From the NCBI RefSeq assembly GCF_024919275.1, contig NZ_JANWGH010000003.1:595677-659676 (forward strand): a stretch of DNA of 64,000 nucleotides, written 5' to 3'. The stretch comes from Algoriphagus limi. GTDB lineage: Bacteria > Bacteroidota > Bacteroidia > Cytophagales > Cyclobacteriaceae. Shown piece by piece: positions 25,713 to 34,534 of this stretch. The notes under the pieces were generated by a model. That model ran no database searches. It saw only the letters and a program-made list of their open reading frames with translations, and was not told where the DNA came from. Each line of letters opens with the position of its first letter. Positions within the stretch are counted from its first letter, which is position 1. Made by a program: the position numbers and the translations under genes.

Positions 25713-25713
25713 T

Positions 25714-26178
25714 ATGGCAAAGTTTAAGAAAAAGACGAAAACCTCGGAAAGTATCCCTACCTCAGCACTTCCTGATATTATTTTCATGCTGTTGTTCTTC
25801 TTCATGGTTACAACAGTATTGAGAGAGCAGGAAATCCTGGTAGAGCAGAAAATTCCGCAAGCTACCCAGCTTCAGAAGTTGCAAAAGAAAACTCTTATTT
25901 CTTACATCTATATTGGTAAGCCAAAAAACACAGCGCTTTATGGTTCTGAGCCTCGAGTTCAGGCTAATGATGCGTTGATGAATACAACTGACATCGTCCA
26001 GTGGGTTAACCGTGAGCGTGATGCTTTACCTGAAGCTGATCGTGGAATGATCACCATCTCTATGAAGGTGGATAAGGATGTGAAAATGGGACCTATCTCT
26101 GACGTGCAAACTGAGTTAAGAGAAGCTGACGCCCGACGTGTGCTTTATGCATCTGTTGGTAAGGTAGTTCGCAATTAA
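25714..26178 (+). CDS. exbD: ExbD/TolR biopolymer transport protein (second copy)
   Basis: About 154 residues from the ATG at 25714, one base after the preceding TGA; an in-frame start 30 bp upstream inside the first exbD is unlikely. The basic N-terminal tail (KFKKKTKTSESIP) precedes SALPDIIFMLLFFFMVTTVL, the ExbD helix with the conserved Asp. The periplasmic domain is only distantly like the first copy, so the pair probably forms a heteromeric stator or serves different TonB proteins (inference). The operon ends with a hairpin terminator about 20 bp downstream. Confidence 0.92.
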   Translation: MAKFKKKTKTSESIPTSALPDIIFMLLFFFMVTTVLREQEILVEQKIPQATQLQKLQKKTLISYIYIGKPKNTALYGSEPRVQANDALMNTTDIVQWVNRERDALPEADRGMITISMKVDKDVKMGPISDVQTELREADARRVLYASVGKVVRN

Positions 26179-26199
26179 TTCTCAATAATCTTTATATTG

Positions 26200-26229
26200 A
26201 AAGCTACTTCTTAGGAGGTAGCTTTTTTT
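26200..26229 (+). terminator. Rho-independent terminator of the exb operon
   Basis: AAAGCTAC, a 10-nt loop, GTAGCTTT and a T-run; an 8-bp stem, 22 bp after the second exbD stop. Confidence 0.85.
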
Positions 26230-26237
26230 GTTTCGCT

Positions 26238-27551
26238 ATGTCTGTAATCACCACCAATAGAAAAAAGGTCCAAAATGCCTGGGCTATGTACGATTGGGCC
26301 AATTCGGTCTATAGTCTCGTAATCACCTCCACCATCTTTCCAGTCTACTATAACTCAGTTACCAAAGGTATAGACGGCTCTGAGATTGTTTCTTTTTTTG
26401 GGTTTGAGATTATCAACACGGTTTTATATTCTTACTCAATCTCTTTCTCCTTTTTGGTTATAGCTTTGCTCTCCCCATTGTTGTCGGGGATTGCTGATAG
26501 TAGTGGGAAAAAGCTAGAGTTTATGAAATTCTTTGCTTACCTAGGCTCTATAGCCTGTATTGGGCTTTTCTTTTTTGAAGGTGAAAATCTAGAGTGGGGG
26601 ATATTGTGTAGCGTTACTGCAAGTGTTGGGTATGCTGGAAGTATAGTTTTTTATAATGCTTTCTTACCCGAGATATCTAAAGAGGAAGAATATGATTTGC
26701 TGAGTGCTAAAGGTTTTGCCTTAGGGTATGTTGGAAGCGTGATTTTGTTGGTTTTGAATCTAGCTATGATTCAGATGCCCGGTGTCTTTGGTATTCCTGA
26801 AGGAGGAATTGCAGCAAGGCTTTCCTTTTTGATTACTGGCATTTGGTGGGCAGGATTTTCCCAGATTCCCTTCCGTGTTTTACCCAAAAACCCTTACAAT
26901 AAAAAACTCAATAGAGAATTGCTTTTTCATGGCTATCAAGAGATAAGAAAGGTTTTTGGACAGCTGAGAACCATGCCCGTGATGAATAAATTCCTGGCTT
27001 CCTTTTTCTTTTATTCTATGGGGGTACAGACTGTGATGTACTTAGCCGCGACATTTGGGGATAAGGAATTGGGTTTACCGGGAGCGCAATTGATCATGAC
27101 TATTTTGATTATCCAATTTGTAGCCATCATTGGGAGTTACCTCTTTGCATTCATTTCCAAAAGATATGGCAACAAAACCAGTTTGGTCATCATGGTTTTG
27201 ATATGGACTTTAATCTGTGGAGCTGCTTATTATGTCTACAATGTGTATGAATTTTTTGCCTTGGCTTTCGTAGTTGGGCTAGTCATGGGAGGTATTCAGT
27301 CCCTTTCTAGATCTACGTTTTCAAAATTGATTCCTGAGACAACCACAGACCATGCAAGTTACTTTAGCTTCTACGATGTGACTGAGAAAATTGCCATTGT
27401 ACTTGGTACTTTTTCCTATGGAATAATTGAGCAATTAACTGGAAGTATGCGGAATTCTGCGCTTTCCTTGGGGATTTTCTTCTTGGTAGGCCTTGGTTTC
27501 CTCCTTTTAGTTAGTATTCCGAAAAAGGATTTATCCATCAAAGCAACCTGA
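26238..27551 (+). CDS. MFS transporter, UMF1/Atg22 family
   Basis: 437 residues with 12 predicted membrane helices. The start VQNAWAMYDWANSVYSLVITSTIFPVYY is the UMF1/Atg22 hallmark. Other recognisable parts are LLSGIADSSGKKLEFMKFFAYLGS, PRIFR-like loop RVLPKNPYN, and GGIQSLSRSTFSKLIPE in the second half. Fungal Atg22 exports amino acids from vacuoles; the bacterial substrate is unknown. It begins 9 bp after the exb terminator and is followed after 4 bp by the NAD(P)HX repair gene. Confidence 0.87.
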   Translation: MSVITTNRKKVQNAWAMYDWANSVYSLVITSTIFPVYYNSVTKGIDGSEIVSFFGFEIINTVLYSYSISFSFLVIALLSPLLSGIADSSGKKLEFMKFFAYLGSIACIGLFFFEGENLEWGILCSVTASVGYAGSIVFYNAFLPEISKEEEYDLLSAKGFALGYVGSVILLVLNLAMIQMPGVFGIPEGGIAARLSFLITGIWWAGFSQIPFRVLPKNPYNKKLNRELLFHGYQEIRKVFGQLRTMPVMNKFLASFFFYSMGVQTVMYLAATFGDKELGLPGAQLIMTILIIQFVAIIGSYLFAFISKRYGNKTSLVIMVLIWTLICGAAYYVYNVYEFFALAFVVGLVMGGIQSLSRSTFSKLIPETTTDHASYFSFYDVTEKIAIVLGTFSYGIIEQLTGSMRNSALSLGIFFLVGLGFLLLVSIPKKDLSIKAT

Positions 27552-27555
27552 TAAG

Positions 27556-29025
27556 ATGATTCGCATTTTACATGGGGAATCCGTCAAAAAATTGGATCAG
27601 CTTCACATAGAGAGAAGTGGTGAATCCGGTTATGAATTAATGGAGCGAGCTGCTCAAGGGTTTTGTGATTGGTTTTTGGGAAAAGACTTTGATAGGACCA
27701 AAGACATCTTTGTATTTGCGGGAGCGGGTAACAATGGAGGAGACGGATTTGCGATTGCTAGACTTTTGTCTGAAAGAGGTTGGAAGGTAAATGTTGTTGC
27801 CTGCTTTGGTGAAAATTGCATTCTTAGTCCAGATGCTGAAACCAATCTTGAAAAACTTCCTAAAGAGGATAGTTTGATTAATTGGAAAGTCTTTTCAACT
27901 TCTAAAGATGCGATTTTTATTGATGCCTATTTGGGTGTGGGTTTGAAGGGAGAGCTTCGGCCAGAGGCACGTGAAATTATTCAAAAGTTCAATTCCTTTT
28001 CAGGAATCAAAATAGCAGTCGATATTCCAAGTGGGTTACAGTCTGAGGGATTGGGAGGTTCAGATGTTGCAAAAGCTGATTATACCATCACTTTTGCCTT
28101 TCCAAAGCTTGCGCTTTTGCTTCCTGAGAATGCAAATCTAGTAGGCGAACTGGAGGTCGTGGATATTGGAATTAATGAATCTCTTTATCAGGAGTTCGAT
28201 TCTGATTATTTCTTTGTTCAGCGAAAAGATTTGCTCCCTTTACATCGAAAGTTTAATCGCTTTTCCCACAAAGGAGATTTTGGTAAGATTTTGTTGGTAG
28301 GAGGGAGTCCCGGAAAAATGGGAGCAATGGTAATTGCCTCAAGAAGTGCTCTGCGAACAGGTGCTGGATTGGTGACTATTCATATCGAAGAGACCGAAAG
28401 AGAGATAATTCAGACGGCTGTTCCAGAAGCTATGGCATCTTGGGGACTGATCGCAAATCCAGAATACTATGATGCAATTGGAGTAGGTCCGGGCTGGGGA
28501 ATAGAACAGCGGAAATTATTACTCGAATCCATATTCAAGAATTTTCCAAAACCCATGGTTTTGGATGCGGATGCTTTGAATGTACTTTCCCGAAATCCAG
28601 AATTGTTGGAAAAGATCCCAGTTAATTCAATTTTAACTCCCCATATCGGTGAGTTTGAGCGATTAGTAGGAAAGGCTGAAAATCATCTCGAACGGATAAT
28701 TCAATCAAAAGACTTTGCTGAAAAGTATCAAATCGTCCTAGTGCTCAAAGGTGCCAATACCCTGATTTCTTTACCCGATGGAAGACAATTATTTAATAGT
28801 TCAGGGTCTCAATTTATGGCGACTGGAGGTTCAGGTGATGCCTTGACTGGGATGTTGACAGCTTATCTGGGGATGGGATATTCACCAGAAAATGCGGCTA
28901 TCTGTGGGGTATATCATCATGGTTTGGCTGGGGAATTAGCTGGTGAATTGAAAAAAAGGGGAACAATGGCCTCAGATATTATTGAAAAGATTCCTGAAAC
29001 ATATCGCATGCTAGGAATTGAATAA
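27556..29025 (+). CDS. nnr: Bifunctional NAD(P)HX epimerase/dehydratase
   Basis: 489 residues joining two domains. The N-terminal YjeF_N epimerase (about 1-210) has FAGAGNNGGDGFAIARLL and VDIPSGLQSEG. The C-terminal ADP-dependent dehydratase, a ribokinase-like fold (about 225-489), has HKGDFGKILLVGGSPGKMGA, VGPGWG, LDADALN, LTPHIGEFERL and MATGGSGDALTGMLTAYL. Together they repair hydrated NADH/NADPH. The two-domain fusion is the usual bacterial form. It is separated by 4 bp from the upstream MFS gene. Confidence 0.95.
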   Translation: MIRILHGESVKKLDQLHIERSGESGYELMERAAQGFCDWFLGKDFDRTKDIFVFAGAGNNGGDGFAIARLLSERGWKVNVVACFGENCILSPDAETNLEKLPKEDSLINWKVFSTSKDAIFIDAYLGVGLKGELRPEAREIIQKFNSFSGIKIAVDIPSGLQSEGLGGSDVAKADYTITFAFPKLALLLPENANLVGELEVVDIGINESLYQEFDSDYFFVQRKDLLPLHRKFNRFSHKGDFGKILLVGGSPGKMGAMVIASRSALRTGAGLVTIHIEETEREIIQTAVPEAMASWGLIANPEYYDAIGVGPGWGIEQRKLLLESIFKNFPKPMVLDADALNVLSRNPELLEKIPVNSILTPHIGEFERLVGKAENHLERIIQSKDFAEKYQIVLVLKGANTLISLPDGRQLFNSSGSQFMATGGSGDALTGMLTAYLGMGYSPENAAICGVYHHGLAGELAGELKKRGTMASDIIEKIPETYRMLGIE

Positions 29026-29106
29026 TTTATTCTATCGGTCGAAAAATAAAAGAGAAACACAGTAAACTATACTCATGAAAATGAGGTTTTGGGCTAAAGT
29101 ATTTTT

Positions 29107-30294
29107 ATGAATAAAGAAAAATTACTGCTTTGGACATTGGCAGCGATCAATTTTATCCACATCGTGGATTTTATGATTCTGATGCCGCTTGGCCCACAGT
29201 TGATGCGGATTTTTGAAATTTCTCCCAGTGAGTTTGGTCTTTTGGTTTCTTCCTACACCTTTAGCGCAGGAGTTTCGAGTTTCTTTGGAGCCTTCTTTTT
29301 GGATCGGTTTGATCGGAAACAAATTCTCCTTTGGGTTTATGTGGGATTTACCATTGCGACCTTAGGCTGTGCGCTTTCACCCAGCTATTTCATATTATTA
29401 ATGGCACGAATCCTATCGGGACTTTTTGGGGGATTGACCTCTGCTTTGATTTTAGCAATTATTGGAGATGTAATTCCCGATGTCAGAAGGGGAAGAGCAA
29501 TGGGTTTGGTAATGGCCGCATTTTCTGTTGCCTCGGTTTTAGGCGTTCCTTTGGGTTTGTTTTTGGCGGGTTTATCCGATTGGCATACCCCATTCTTCAT
29601 ATTGACAGCACTTTCCTTTATTAGTCTGGGAATGATTTTCAAATTTATTCCAAGCATCTCAGGTCATTTGGAGCAAGAACTTCAGCGCCCACATCCTATG
29701 GTAGTGGTACGTCGAGTGACTAGTAATCCCAATCAAATGCGTGCAATCACCCTTTCAGTGATGATGATGTTTGGTCAGTTTATGATCATTCCTTTTTTGA
29801 GTCCTTACACGGTAGCTAATGTGGGATTTACGGAGTTACAGCTGACATACATTTACATGGCAGGAGGCGCTTTTACCATCTTCACTTCTCCTTGGGTGGG
29901 TAAAATGTCGGATAAATATGGGAAGCTTCGAATATTCACCATTTTCATGACTTTGAATGTAATCCCGATCGCGATTATCACGCATTTGGGAGTCACTCCA
30001 ATTCCTTTTGTGTTGATGGTTTCGACCATGTTCTTTGTGACTTCAAATGGGCGCTATGTCCCAGCTGCGGCCATCATCACAGGTACTGCAAAGCCCGAAA
30101 ATCGGGGTAGTTTTTTGAGTTTTAATTCAGCGATTCAACAATTAGCAACTGGTCTCGCTTCCTTAATTGCAGGGATGATAATCGGGGAAAATGCAGCAGG
30201 AGAATTAACCAATTATAATATTGTCGGCTATTTAGCGATCGGATTTAGCCTTCTTTGTATTCCATTGGCAAGGCGAGTGAAGGTGGTTAGCTAA
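29107..30294 (+). CDS. MFS transporter, drug/sugar efflux (DHA1/AraJ-like)
   Basis: 395 residues with 12 predicted helices. DFMILMPLGPQLMRIF and SSYTFSAGVSSFFGAFFLDRFDRKQILL (motif A) are typical of DHA1-type exporters. ARILSGLFGGLTSALILAIIGDVIP and GVPLGLFLAG match motifs B and C of the antiporter branch. The second half has WVGKMSDKYGKLRIFT. Efflux of a small molecule is likely; the substrate is unknown. It has its own 80-bp upstream gap, and no partner gene identifies the cargo. Confidence 0.87.
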   Translation: MNKEKLLLWTLAAINFIHIVDFMILMPLGPQLMRIFEISPSEFGLLVSSYTFSAGVSSFFGAFFLDRFDRKQILLWVYVGFTIATLGCALSPSYFILLMARILSGLFGGLTSALILAIIGDVIPDVRRGRAMGLVMAAFSVASVLGVPLGLFLAGLSDWHTPFFILTALSFISLGMIFKFIPSISGHLEQELQRPHPMVVVRRVTSNPNQMRAITLSVMMMFGQFMIIPFLSPYTVANVGFTELQLTYIYMAGGAFTIFTSPWVGKMSDKYGKLRIFTIFMTLNVIPIAIITHLGVTPIPFVLMVSTMFFVTSNGRYVPAAAIITGTAKPENRGSFLSFNSAIQQLATGLASLIAGMIIGENAAGELTNYNIVGYLAIGFSLLCIPLARRVKVVS

Positions 30295-30357
30295 CCCTTT
30301 TTTCCTTTTGATTTATGGAAATTTTCAACATATTAATCAGTTCGTAATCATTCATTA

Positions 30358-31197
30358 ATGGAGGTTCAAACTGAAAATTGTCCTGCTTGTGGCACAATTC
30401 TAAAAGGCCAGTTTTGCCATGAGTGCGGTGAGAAAAAGCTCAGCTCTCGAGATAAAAGCCTCAGTCATTTTTTTGAAGAATTGATTGCTTCAATTTTTGT
30501 GGCGGATGGGAAATTTTTCAAAACAATTAAACTTCTTGTAACGCAACCAGGTGAATTGACTCAATCATTTATAAAGGGGGTGAGAAAAAAATACCTCTCT
30601 CCGGTTCAGCTATTCTTTTTTGCAAACCTTGTCTATTTCATTTTTCCATTTATTTCTACTTTCAATACTTCCTTATCTATTCAAATGACTGGCTTACCTT
30701 ACAGTTCTTTGATTCGACCCATTGTGGAGCAAAGAGTTGAGAAAATGGACATTAGCATGGAGGAGTTTAGGCTTAGTTTTGAAAAGAAATCTGAATCCAA
30801 TGCCAAACTCTTATTAATTGTACTGGTGATTATGCAGGGGGCTGTTTTGAGATTGTTGTATTGGAAGAGAAAGGAGCTGTATTTTTTAGATTTCTTGGCC
30901 GAATCAGCTTACTTCTATAGTTTTTATATCCTGATTTTCTTGGTCTTGGTACCAGGGCTTTTTCTCTTTCTGCAAAACTATTTCAGTTCTGGTTTTGGGT
31001 GGTTTTTCAATGAGTTTTCTCTCAGTATAATCTTTTTTATTGCCATTTGGGTCTATGGGTTTTTCCAGATGAAGCGAGCCTTCCAAATAACAAATCAGGA
31101 GTCTGTTTGGAAAAGTCTAGTTTTATCCATGTGGGTGATTCCAAGCTTTATTATTTATAGATTTATATTGTTTTGGGTCTCCTATTGGATGGTATAA
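30358..31197 (+). CDS. DUF3667 domain-containing membrane protein
   Basis: 279 residues. The N-terminus carries two CxxC pairs (CPACGTILKGQFCHECGEKK), a zinc-ribbon. Next comes FFEELIASIFVADGKFFKTIKLLVTQPGELTQSFIKGVRKKYLSPVQLFFFANLVYFIF, the DUF3667 signature, where the ribbon-linked amphipathic region enters the membrane. Four to five hydrophobic helices make up the C-terminal half. No function is established for this family. It stands alone and ends 3 bp before the terminator shared with fabD. Confidence 0.85.
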   Translation: MEVQTENCPACGTILKGQFCHECGEKKLSSRDKSLSHFFEELIASIFVADGKFFKTIKLLVTQPGELTQSFIKGVRKKYLSPVQLFFFANLVYFIFPFISTFNTSLSIQMTGLPYSSLIRPIVEQRVEKMDISMEEFRLSFEKKSESNAKLLLIVLVIMQGAVLRLLYWKRKELYFLDFLAESAYFYSFYILIFLVLVPGLFLFLQNYFSSGFGWFFNEFSLSIIFFIAIWVYGFFQMKRAFQITNQESVWKSLVLSMWVIPSFIIYRFILFWVSYWMV

Positions 31198-31224
31198 AAA
31201 AAGACCTGCACTGAGGCAGGTCTT
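31193..31224 (-). terminator. Terminator of fabD, shared between convergent genes
   Basis: A 9-bp stem AAGACCTGC/GCAGGTCTT with a 6-nt loop. The clean T-run lies on the minus strand, directly after the fabD stop; on the plus strand the tail (AAATTTT) is weaker. Confidence 0.85.
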
Positions 31225-31229
31225 AAATT

Positions 31230-32105
31230 TTAAACACCAGAAACGATGGCTTCCGGGTGGATTTTTTTGACTAATCCCTGAAGGACTTTTCCAGGTCCAC
31301 ATTCCACAAATTCAGAGGCACCGTCTTTAACCATGTTTCTTACCGATTGGGTCCATTTTACTGGAGCGGTAAGCTGAGCAATCAAATTGGCTTTGATCTC
31401 ATTTACATCGGTAACAGCTGTGGTACTTACATTTTGGTAAATTGGGCAAGTGCCTTGATTGAAGGAAGTATTCTCAATTGCCTTTTGAAGCTTTTCTCGC
31501 GCAGGTTCCATCAAAGGAGAGTGGAAAGCTCCTCCAACAGGAAGTGGAAGTGCTCTTTTTGCACCCGCTTCTTTCATTTTTTCGCAGGCAATTTCGATTC
31601 CCTTATTGGTTCCGGAGATTACCAATTGACCTGGGCAGTTGTAATTTGCTGGAACGACGATTTCTCCCTCAATGCTCGCGCAGATTTCTTCTACTTTTTC
31701 GTCATCCAAACCTAGAATTGCAGCCATGGCGGACGGGTTGATTTCACAAGCCTCCTGCATCGCCATTGCTCGCTGGTAAACGAGTTTTAATCCGTCTTCA
31801 AAAGCCAATACTCCATTGGCTACCAAGGCGGAAAACTCCCCCAAGGAATGACCTGCAACCATGTCTGGTTTGAAATCAGGGGTGGTCTTAGCTAAGATTA
31901 CTGAATGTAGAAAAATAGCAGGTTGCGTCACTTGTGTTTGCTTCAGCTCTTCGGCTGTTCCATCAAACATTACATCAGTGATTCGAAATCCCAGAATGTC
32001 ATTGGCTTGTTCGAATAATTCCTTTGCCTTTGGATTGTTTTCGTACAAGTCCTTTCCCATTCCTGGGAATTGGGCTCCCTGCCCTGGAAAAACAAATGCT
32101 TTCAT
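31230..32105 (-). CDS. fabD: Malonyl-CoA:ACP transacylase
   Basis: About 291 residues from the ATG at 32105; an upstream in-frame start at 32126 adds 7 residues and would run into the -7 element. It starts MKAFVFPGQGAQFPGMGKDL. The nucleophile motif GHSLGEFSALVANG is at about residue 90, and AFHSPLMEPA supplies the catalytic His. It ends ECGPGKVLQGLVKKI. It transfers malonate from CoA to acyl carrier protein in fatty-acid synthesis. Unusually for this gene, no other fab gene is adjacent in the window. Confidence 0.97.
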   Translation of the reverse strand: MKAFVFPGQGAQFPGMGKDLYENNPKAKELFEQANDILGFRITDVMFDGTAEELKQTQVTQPAIFLHSVILAKTTPDFKPDMVAGHSLGEFSALVANGVLAFEDGLKLVYQRAMAMQEACEINPSAMAAILGLDDEKVEEICASIEGEIVVPANYNCPGQLVISGTNKGIEIACEKMKEAGAKRALPLPVGGAFHSPLMEPAREKLQKAIENTSFNQGTCPIYQNVSTTAVTDVNEIKANLIAQLTAPVKWTQSVRNMVKDGASEFVECGPGKVLQGLVKKIHPEAIVSGV

Positions 32106-32125
32106 GTGTTTTAGTTTGGTTGGCA

Positions 32126-32133
32126 CAAATATA
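32126..32133 (-). promoter_or_regulatory. -7 element of a fabD promoter
   Basis: On the minus strand TATATTTG matches TAnnTTTG exactly, about 20 bp upstream of the fabD ATG. No good TTG is seen at -33, so this rests on the -7 match only. Confidence 0.4.
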
Positions 32134-32162
32134 GGGCTTTTCCTTCAGGCGGGACTGAATGC

Positions 32163-33074
32163 TTAGCTAAGTAGCCGCTTAAAAACCTCCTCGTGATTTT
32201 CTGAAATCCACCGAATAAATGCCAAGACTGCAGGGGAATGTTTTTTCTGCCGAAGCCAAACTAATTTCCAATCTGCTTCAAGTGGTAGGCCGTCCACTTC
32301 GAGAATTTTTATTCTTCCCTCCGGAATTTCTTTTCGCATAGAATATTGGGATAAAATCGTAGCTCCCAACCCCGCCATTACCGCTTGTTTTACGGCCTCA
32401 TTTGTGGCCAATTCCATTTTACTTTGAATGGTGATATCCCGGTCTTCAAAAAATTTCTCCATCATCACTCGGGTACCCGATCCTTTTTCTCTTAGAATGA
32501 ATGGGATTTTTTGCCAATTATTTTCCTCGATAAATTTCTGATACTTTTCAGCATTTTCTGGTGAAGCCACCAGGTACCACTTATTGTCTGCCAAGGTTAA
32601 GGTTTCCAAGTCCATGTCCTGTGGCGAAATGGATACCAAAGCTAGATCGGTGCTGTTTTCTTCCAGATGAGCAAGAACTTTGTATCGATTGGAAACCTCA
32701 AGGCTGATTTCCACATGAGGGTGAAGTTTCATGAATTCAGCCATCAAGTAGGGGATGATGTACTTTCCTGTTGAAACGGAGGAGATTCTAATTTTTCCGG
32801 CCAATAAGCCTTTTAACTCCAGCATTCGCTGTTCAATCTGTCCGAGTTCCTCAAAAATCCGATCTGTAATTTCTACCAATTCATTTCCGAATTCGGTAAT
32901 GTGTACCTTTTTACCGATCATTTCGGTAAGCGGAACATCGAATTGATCCTGAAGATTCTTAAGTTGCATAGACACAGCAGGCTGGGTCATGTCCAATGAT
33001 TTAGCTGCCTTGGTAATACTCTCGTATTGGGCTACAGCATGAAGCGCTCGAAGTTGATTGAAAGATATATTCAT
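32163..33074 (-). CDS. LysR-type regulator, CbbR/CmpR-like
   Basis: 303 residues, standard LTTR length. The N-terminal winged helix reads FNQLRALHAVAQYESITKAAKSLDMTQPAVSMQLKNLQ. The effector domain (about 90-300) has AGKIRISSVSTGKYIIPYLM, LALVSISP, PFILREKGSGTRVMMEKFF and NEAVKQAVMAGLGATILS, features shared with CbbR/CmpR-type regulators of carbon fixation and bicarbonate uptake. It is divergent from the SbtA permease 85 bp away, as LTTR genes usually are from their target, so it probably controls sbtA. The metabolite sensed is unknown. Confidence 0.9.
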   Translation of the reverse strand: MNISFNQLRALHAVAQYESITKAAKSLDMTQPAVSMQLKNLQDQFDVPLTEMIGKKVHITEFGNELVEITDRIFEELGQIEQRMLELKGLLAGKIRISSVSTGKYIIPYLMAEFMKLHPHVEISLEVSNRYKVLAHLEENSTDLALVSISPQDMDLETLTLADNKWYLVASPENAEKYQKFIEENNWQKIPFILREKGSGTRVMMEKFFEDRDITIQSKMELATNEAVKQAVMAGLGATILSQYSMRKEIPEGRIKILEVDGLPLEADWKLVWLRQKKHSPAVLAFIRWISENHEEVFKRLLS

Positions 33075-33085
33075 AACTAAAACTG

Positions 33086-33097
33086 ATACAAAAGTAT
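33086..33097. promoter_or_regulatory. Candidate LysR operator overlapping the regulator's own -7 element
   Basis: ATAC-AAAA-GTAT is an inverted repeat in the 85-bp divergent gap. It covers TACTTTTG (minus strand, 33089-33096), an exact TAnnTTTG -7 box for the LysR gene. Binding here would repress the regulator and could activate sbtA. Confidence 0.4.
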
Positions 33098-33159
33098 AAT
33101 ACGATCAAAAAAAATTATGTTTCTATTTTATTTAAATTTTTTCTGTAAATCTTTGTGAT

Positions 33160-34119
33160 ATGAATTTTGAAATTCTGATAAATAACCTAACTAATCCCAG
33201 CTTGCTGTTTTTTGTGTTGGGTATTTTGGCGGTCAAGTTTAAGAGTGATTTAGAAATACCACCTACCTCAGCCAAATTCATTGCCCTTTATTTGATGCTT
33301 TCTATTGGGTTTAAAGGAGGTCAGGAACTTTCTCACAGCCATTTTGAAATGTATATTGTTTGGGCCTTGATCTTTGGATTGGTCCTTTCTGCGGCTGTGC
33401 CGTTTTATACATTTTTTATCCTCAGGCCTCGTTTAGGCACACCAAATGCTGCTGCAATTTCAGCAGCCTATGGTTCAATTTCAGCAGTGACTTTTGTGGC
33501 AGCAGCTTCCTTTTTGGATACGCAAGGGGTGACTTTCGGAGGTCATATGGTAGCAGTAATGGCTTTGATGGAAGCACCGGCAATTATTTCGGGAGTGATT
33601 CTGCTGCGGAAATATTCCGACAATAAAACTCCTGGAGGAATTAGGGGAATTATCAAACATGCTTTTACTAATGGTTCGGTGCTTTTGATTTTGGGGAGTT
33701 TGGTCATTGGTTTGATTGCAGATGAAAAACAAGCAGAAGGGATAAAGCCTTTCGTTACCGATATTTTCAAAGGCTTTTTGGCGGTATTCCTGTTGGATAT
33801 GGGAATTAGTAGCGGTAAAAAACTGAAGGCCTTTTTCAAAAACGGTTACTTCTCCACCTTCTTCGCCATCCTAGTTCCTTTGGTTAACGGAAGTATTGTT
33901 TCCATCTTGAGTTATTGGATTGTACCGGATGTGGGGGATCGTTTTATTTTCGCAATTCTTGGAGCAAGTGCTTCTTACATTGCTGTACCAGCAGCTATGA
34001 AACTAGCGAATCCGGAAGCTGATGAAGGACTTTATATTCCTATGGCATTAGCAATCACATTTCCTTTCAATATTACTTTGGGAATGCCGATTTACTGGAT
34101 GATTATTCAGGCTTTTTGA
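33160..34119 (+). CDS. sbtA: SbtA-type sodium-dependent bicarbonate permease
   Basis: 319 residues, with about ten predicted helices in two inverted halves. Characteristic stretches are NPSLLFFVLGILAVKFKSDLEIP at the start, MLSIGFKGGQEL, AAYGSISAVTFVAAASFLD and FLLDMGISSGKKL, then AILGASASYIAVPAAMKLA. In cyanobacteria SbtA imports bicarbonate with sodium at high affinity and is gated by the PII-like SbtB; no SbtB gene is adjacent here. A heterotroph could use it to supply carboxylases. Its final 17 bp overlap the 3' end of the DCC-family gene on the other strand. Confidence 0.9.
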   Translation: MNFEILINNLTNPSLLFFVLGILAVKFKSDLEIPPTSAKFIALYLMLSIGFKGGQELSHSHFEMYIVWALIFGLVLSAAVPFYTFFILRPRLGTPNAAAISAAYGSISAVTFVAAASFLDTQGVTFGGHMVAVMALMEAPAIISGVILLRKYSDNKTPGGIRGIIKHAFTNGSVLLILGSLVIGLIADEKQAEGIKPFVTDIFKGFLAVFLLDMGISSGKKLKAFFKNGYFSTFFAILVPLVNGSIVSILSYWIVPDVGDRFIFAILGASASYIAVPAAMKLANPEADEGLYIPMALAITFPFNITLGMPIYWMIIQAF

Positions 34120-34534
34120 GGAAAGTTTTTGGAGAGAGAAATTTCGCTTGTTCTTCTGGAGTTGGAATTCTGCAGGTGTTTTTCTTTCCAAACCAACGAT
34201 AGCGATTTTTTCCTATCCAATCATAAATAGGGTCTCTTAGCCAGCTTGGAAAAATAATAAAGCCATAAAATAAAGGCCAAAGTCCACTTAAATGCCTTGC
34301 GATTTTTAATACGGCTGTGCTTCGATAAAAAATTTGATCGTTCTCCAAGAGAATAAGAGAATCTAAATAATCGGGCTTTACCGAATGCTTTGACAATATT
34401 TTTCTCGAAAAATCATCTTGTAAAGCACCTACAAGAAAGCGATTGTTTTTATCCCTTTGAATAATAAAATCGATGGAGCTATTGCAGAGATTGCATACTC
34501 CATCGAAGAAAATTATAGATTTGGATTCATTCAT
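34103..34534 (-). CDS. DCC family thiol-disulfide oxidoreductase (DUF393)
   Basis: 143 residues. It starts SIIFFDGVCNLCNSSIDFIIQRD, the DxxCxxC motif that names the DCC family, and continues with FLVGALQDDFSRKIL and LILLENDQIFYRSTAVLKIARHL, a thioredoxin-like fold. A C-terminal W/R-rich region (YDWIGKNRYRWFGKK) is typical. Its redox role is predicted from the CxxC, not proven. The start overlaps the stop of the upstream CHU_C-type gene by 4 bp, although the two proteins seem functionally unrelated. Confidence 0.87.
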   Translation of the reverse strand: MNESKSIIFFDGVCNLCNSSIDFIIQRDKNNRFLVGALQDDFSRKILSKHSVKPDYLDSLILLENDQIFYRSTAVLKIARHLSGLWPLFYGFIIFPSWLRDPIYDWIGKNRYRWFGKKNTCRIPTPEEQAKFLSPKTFLKKPE

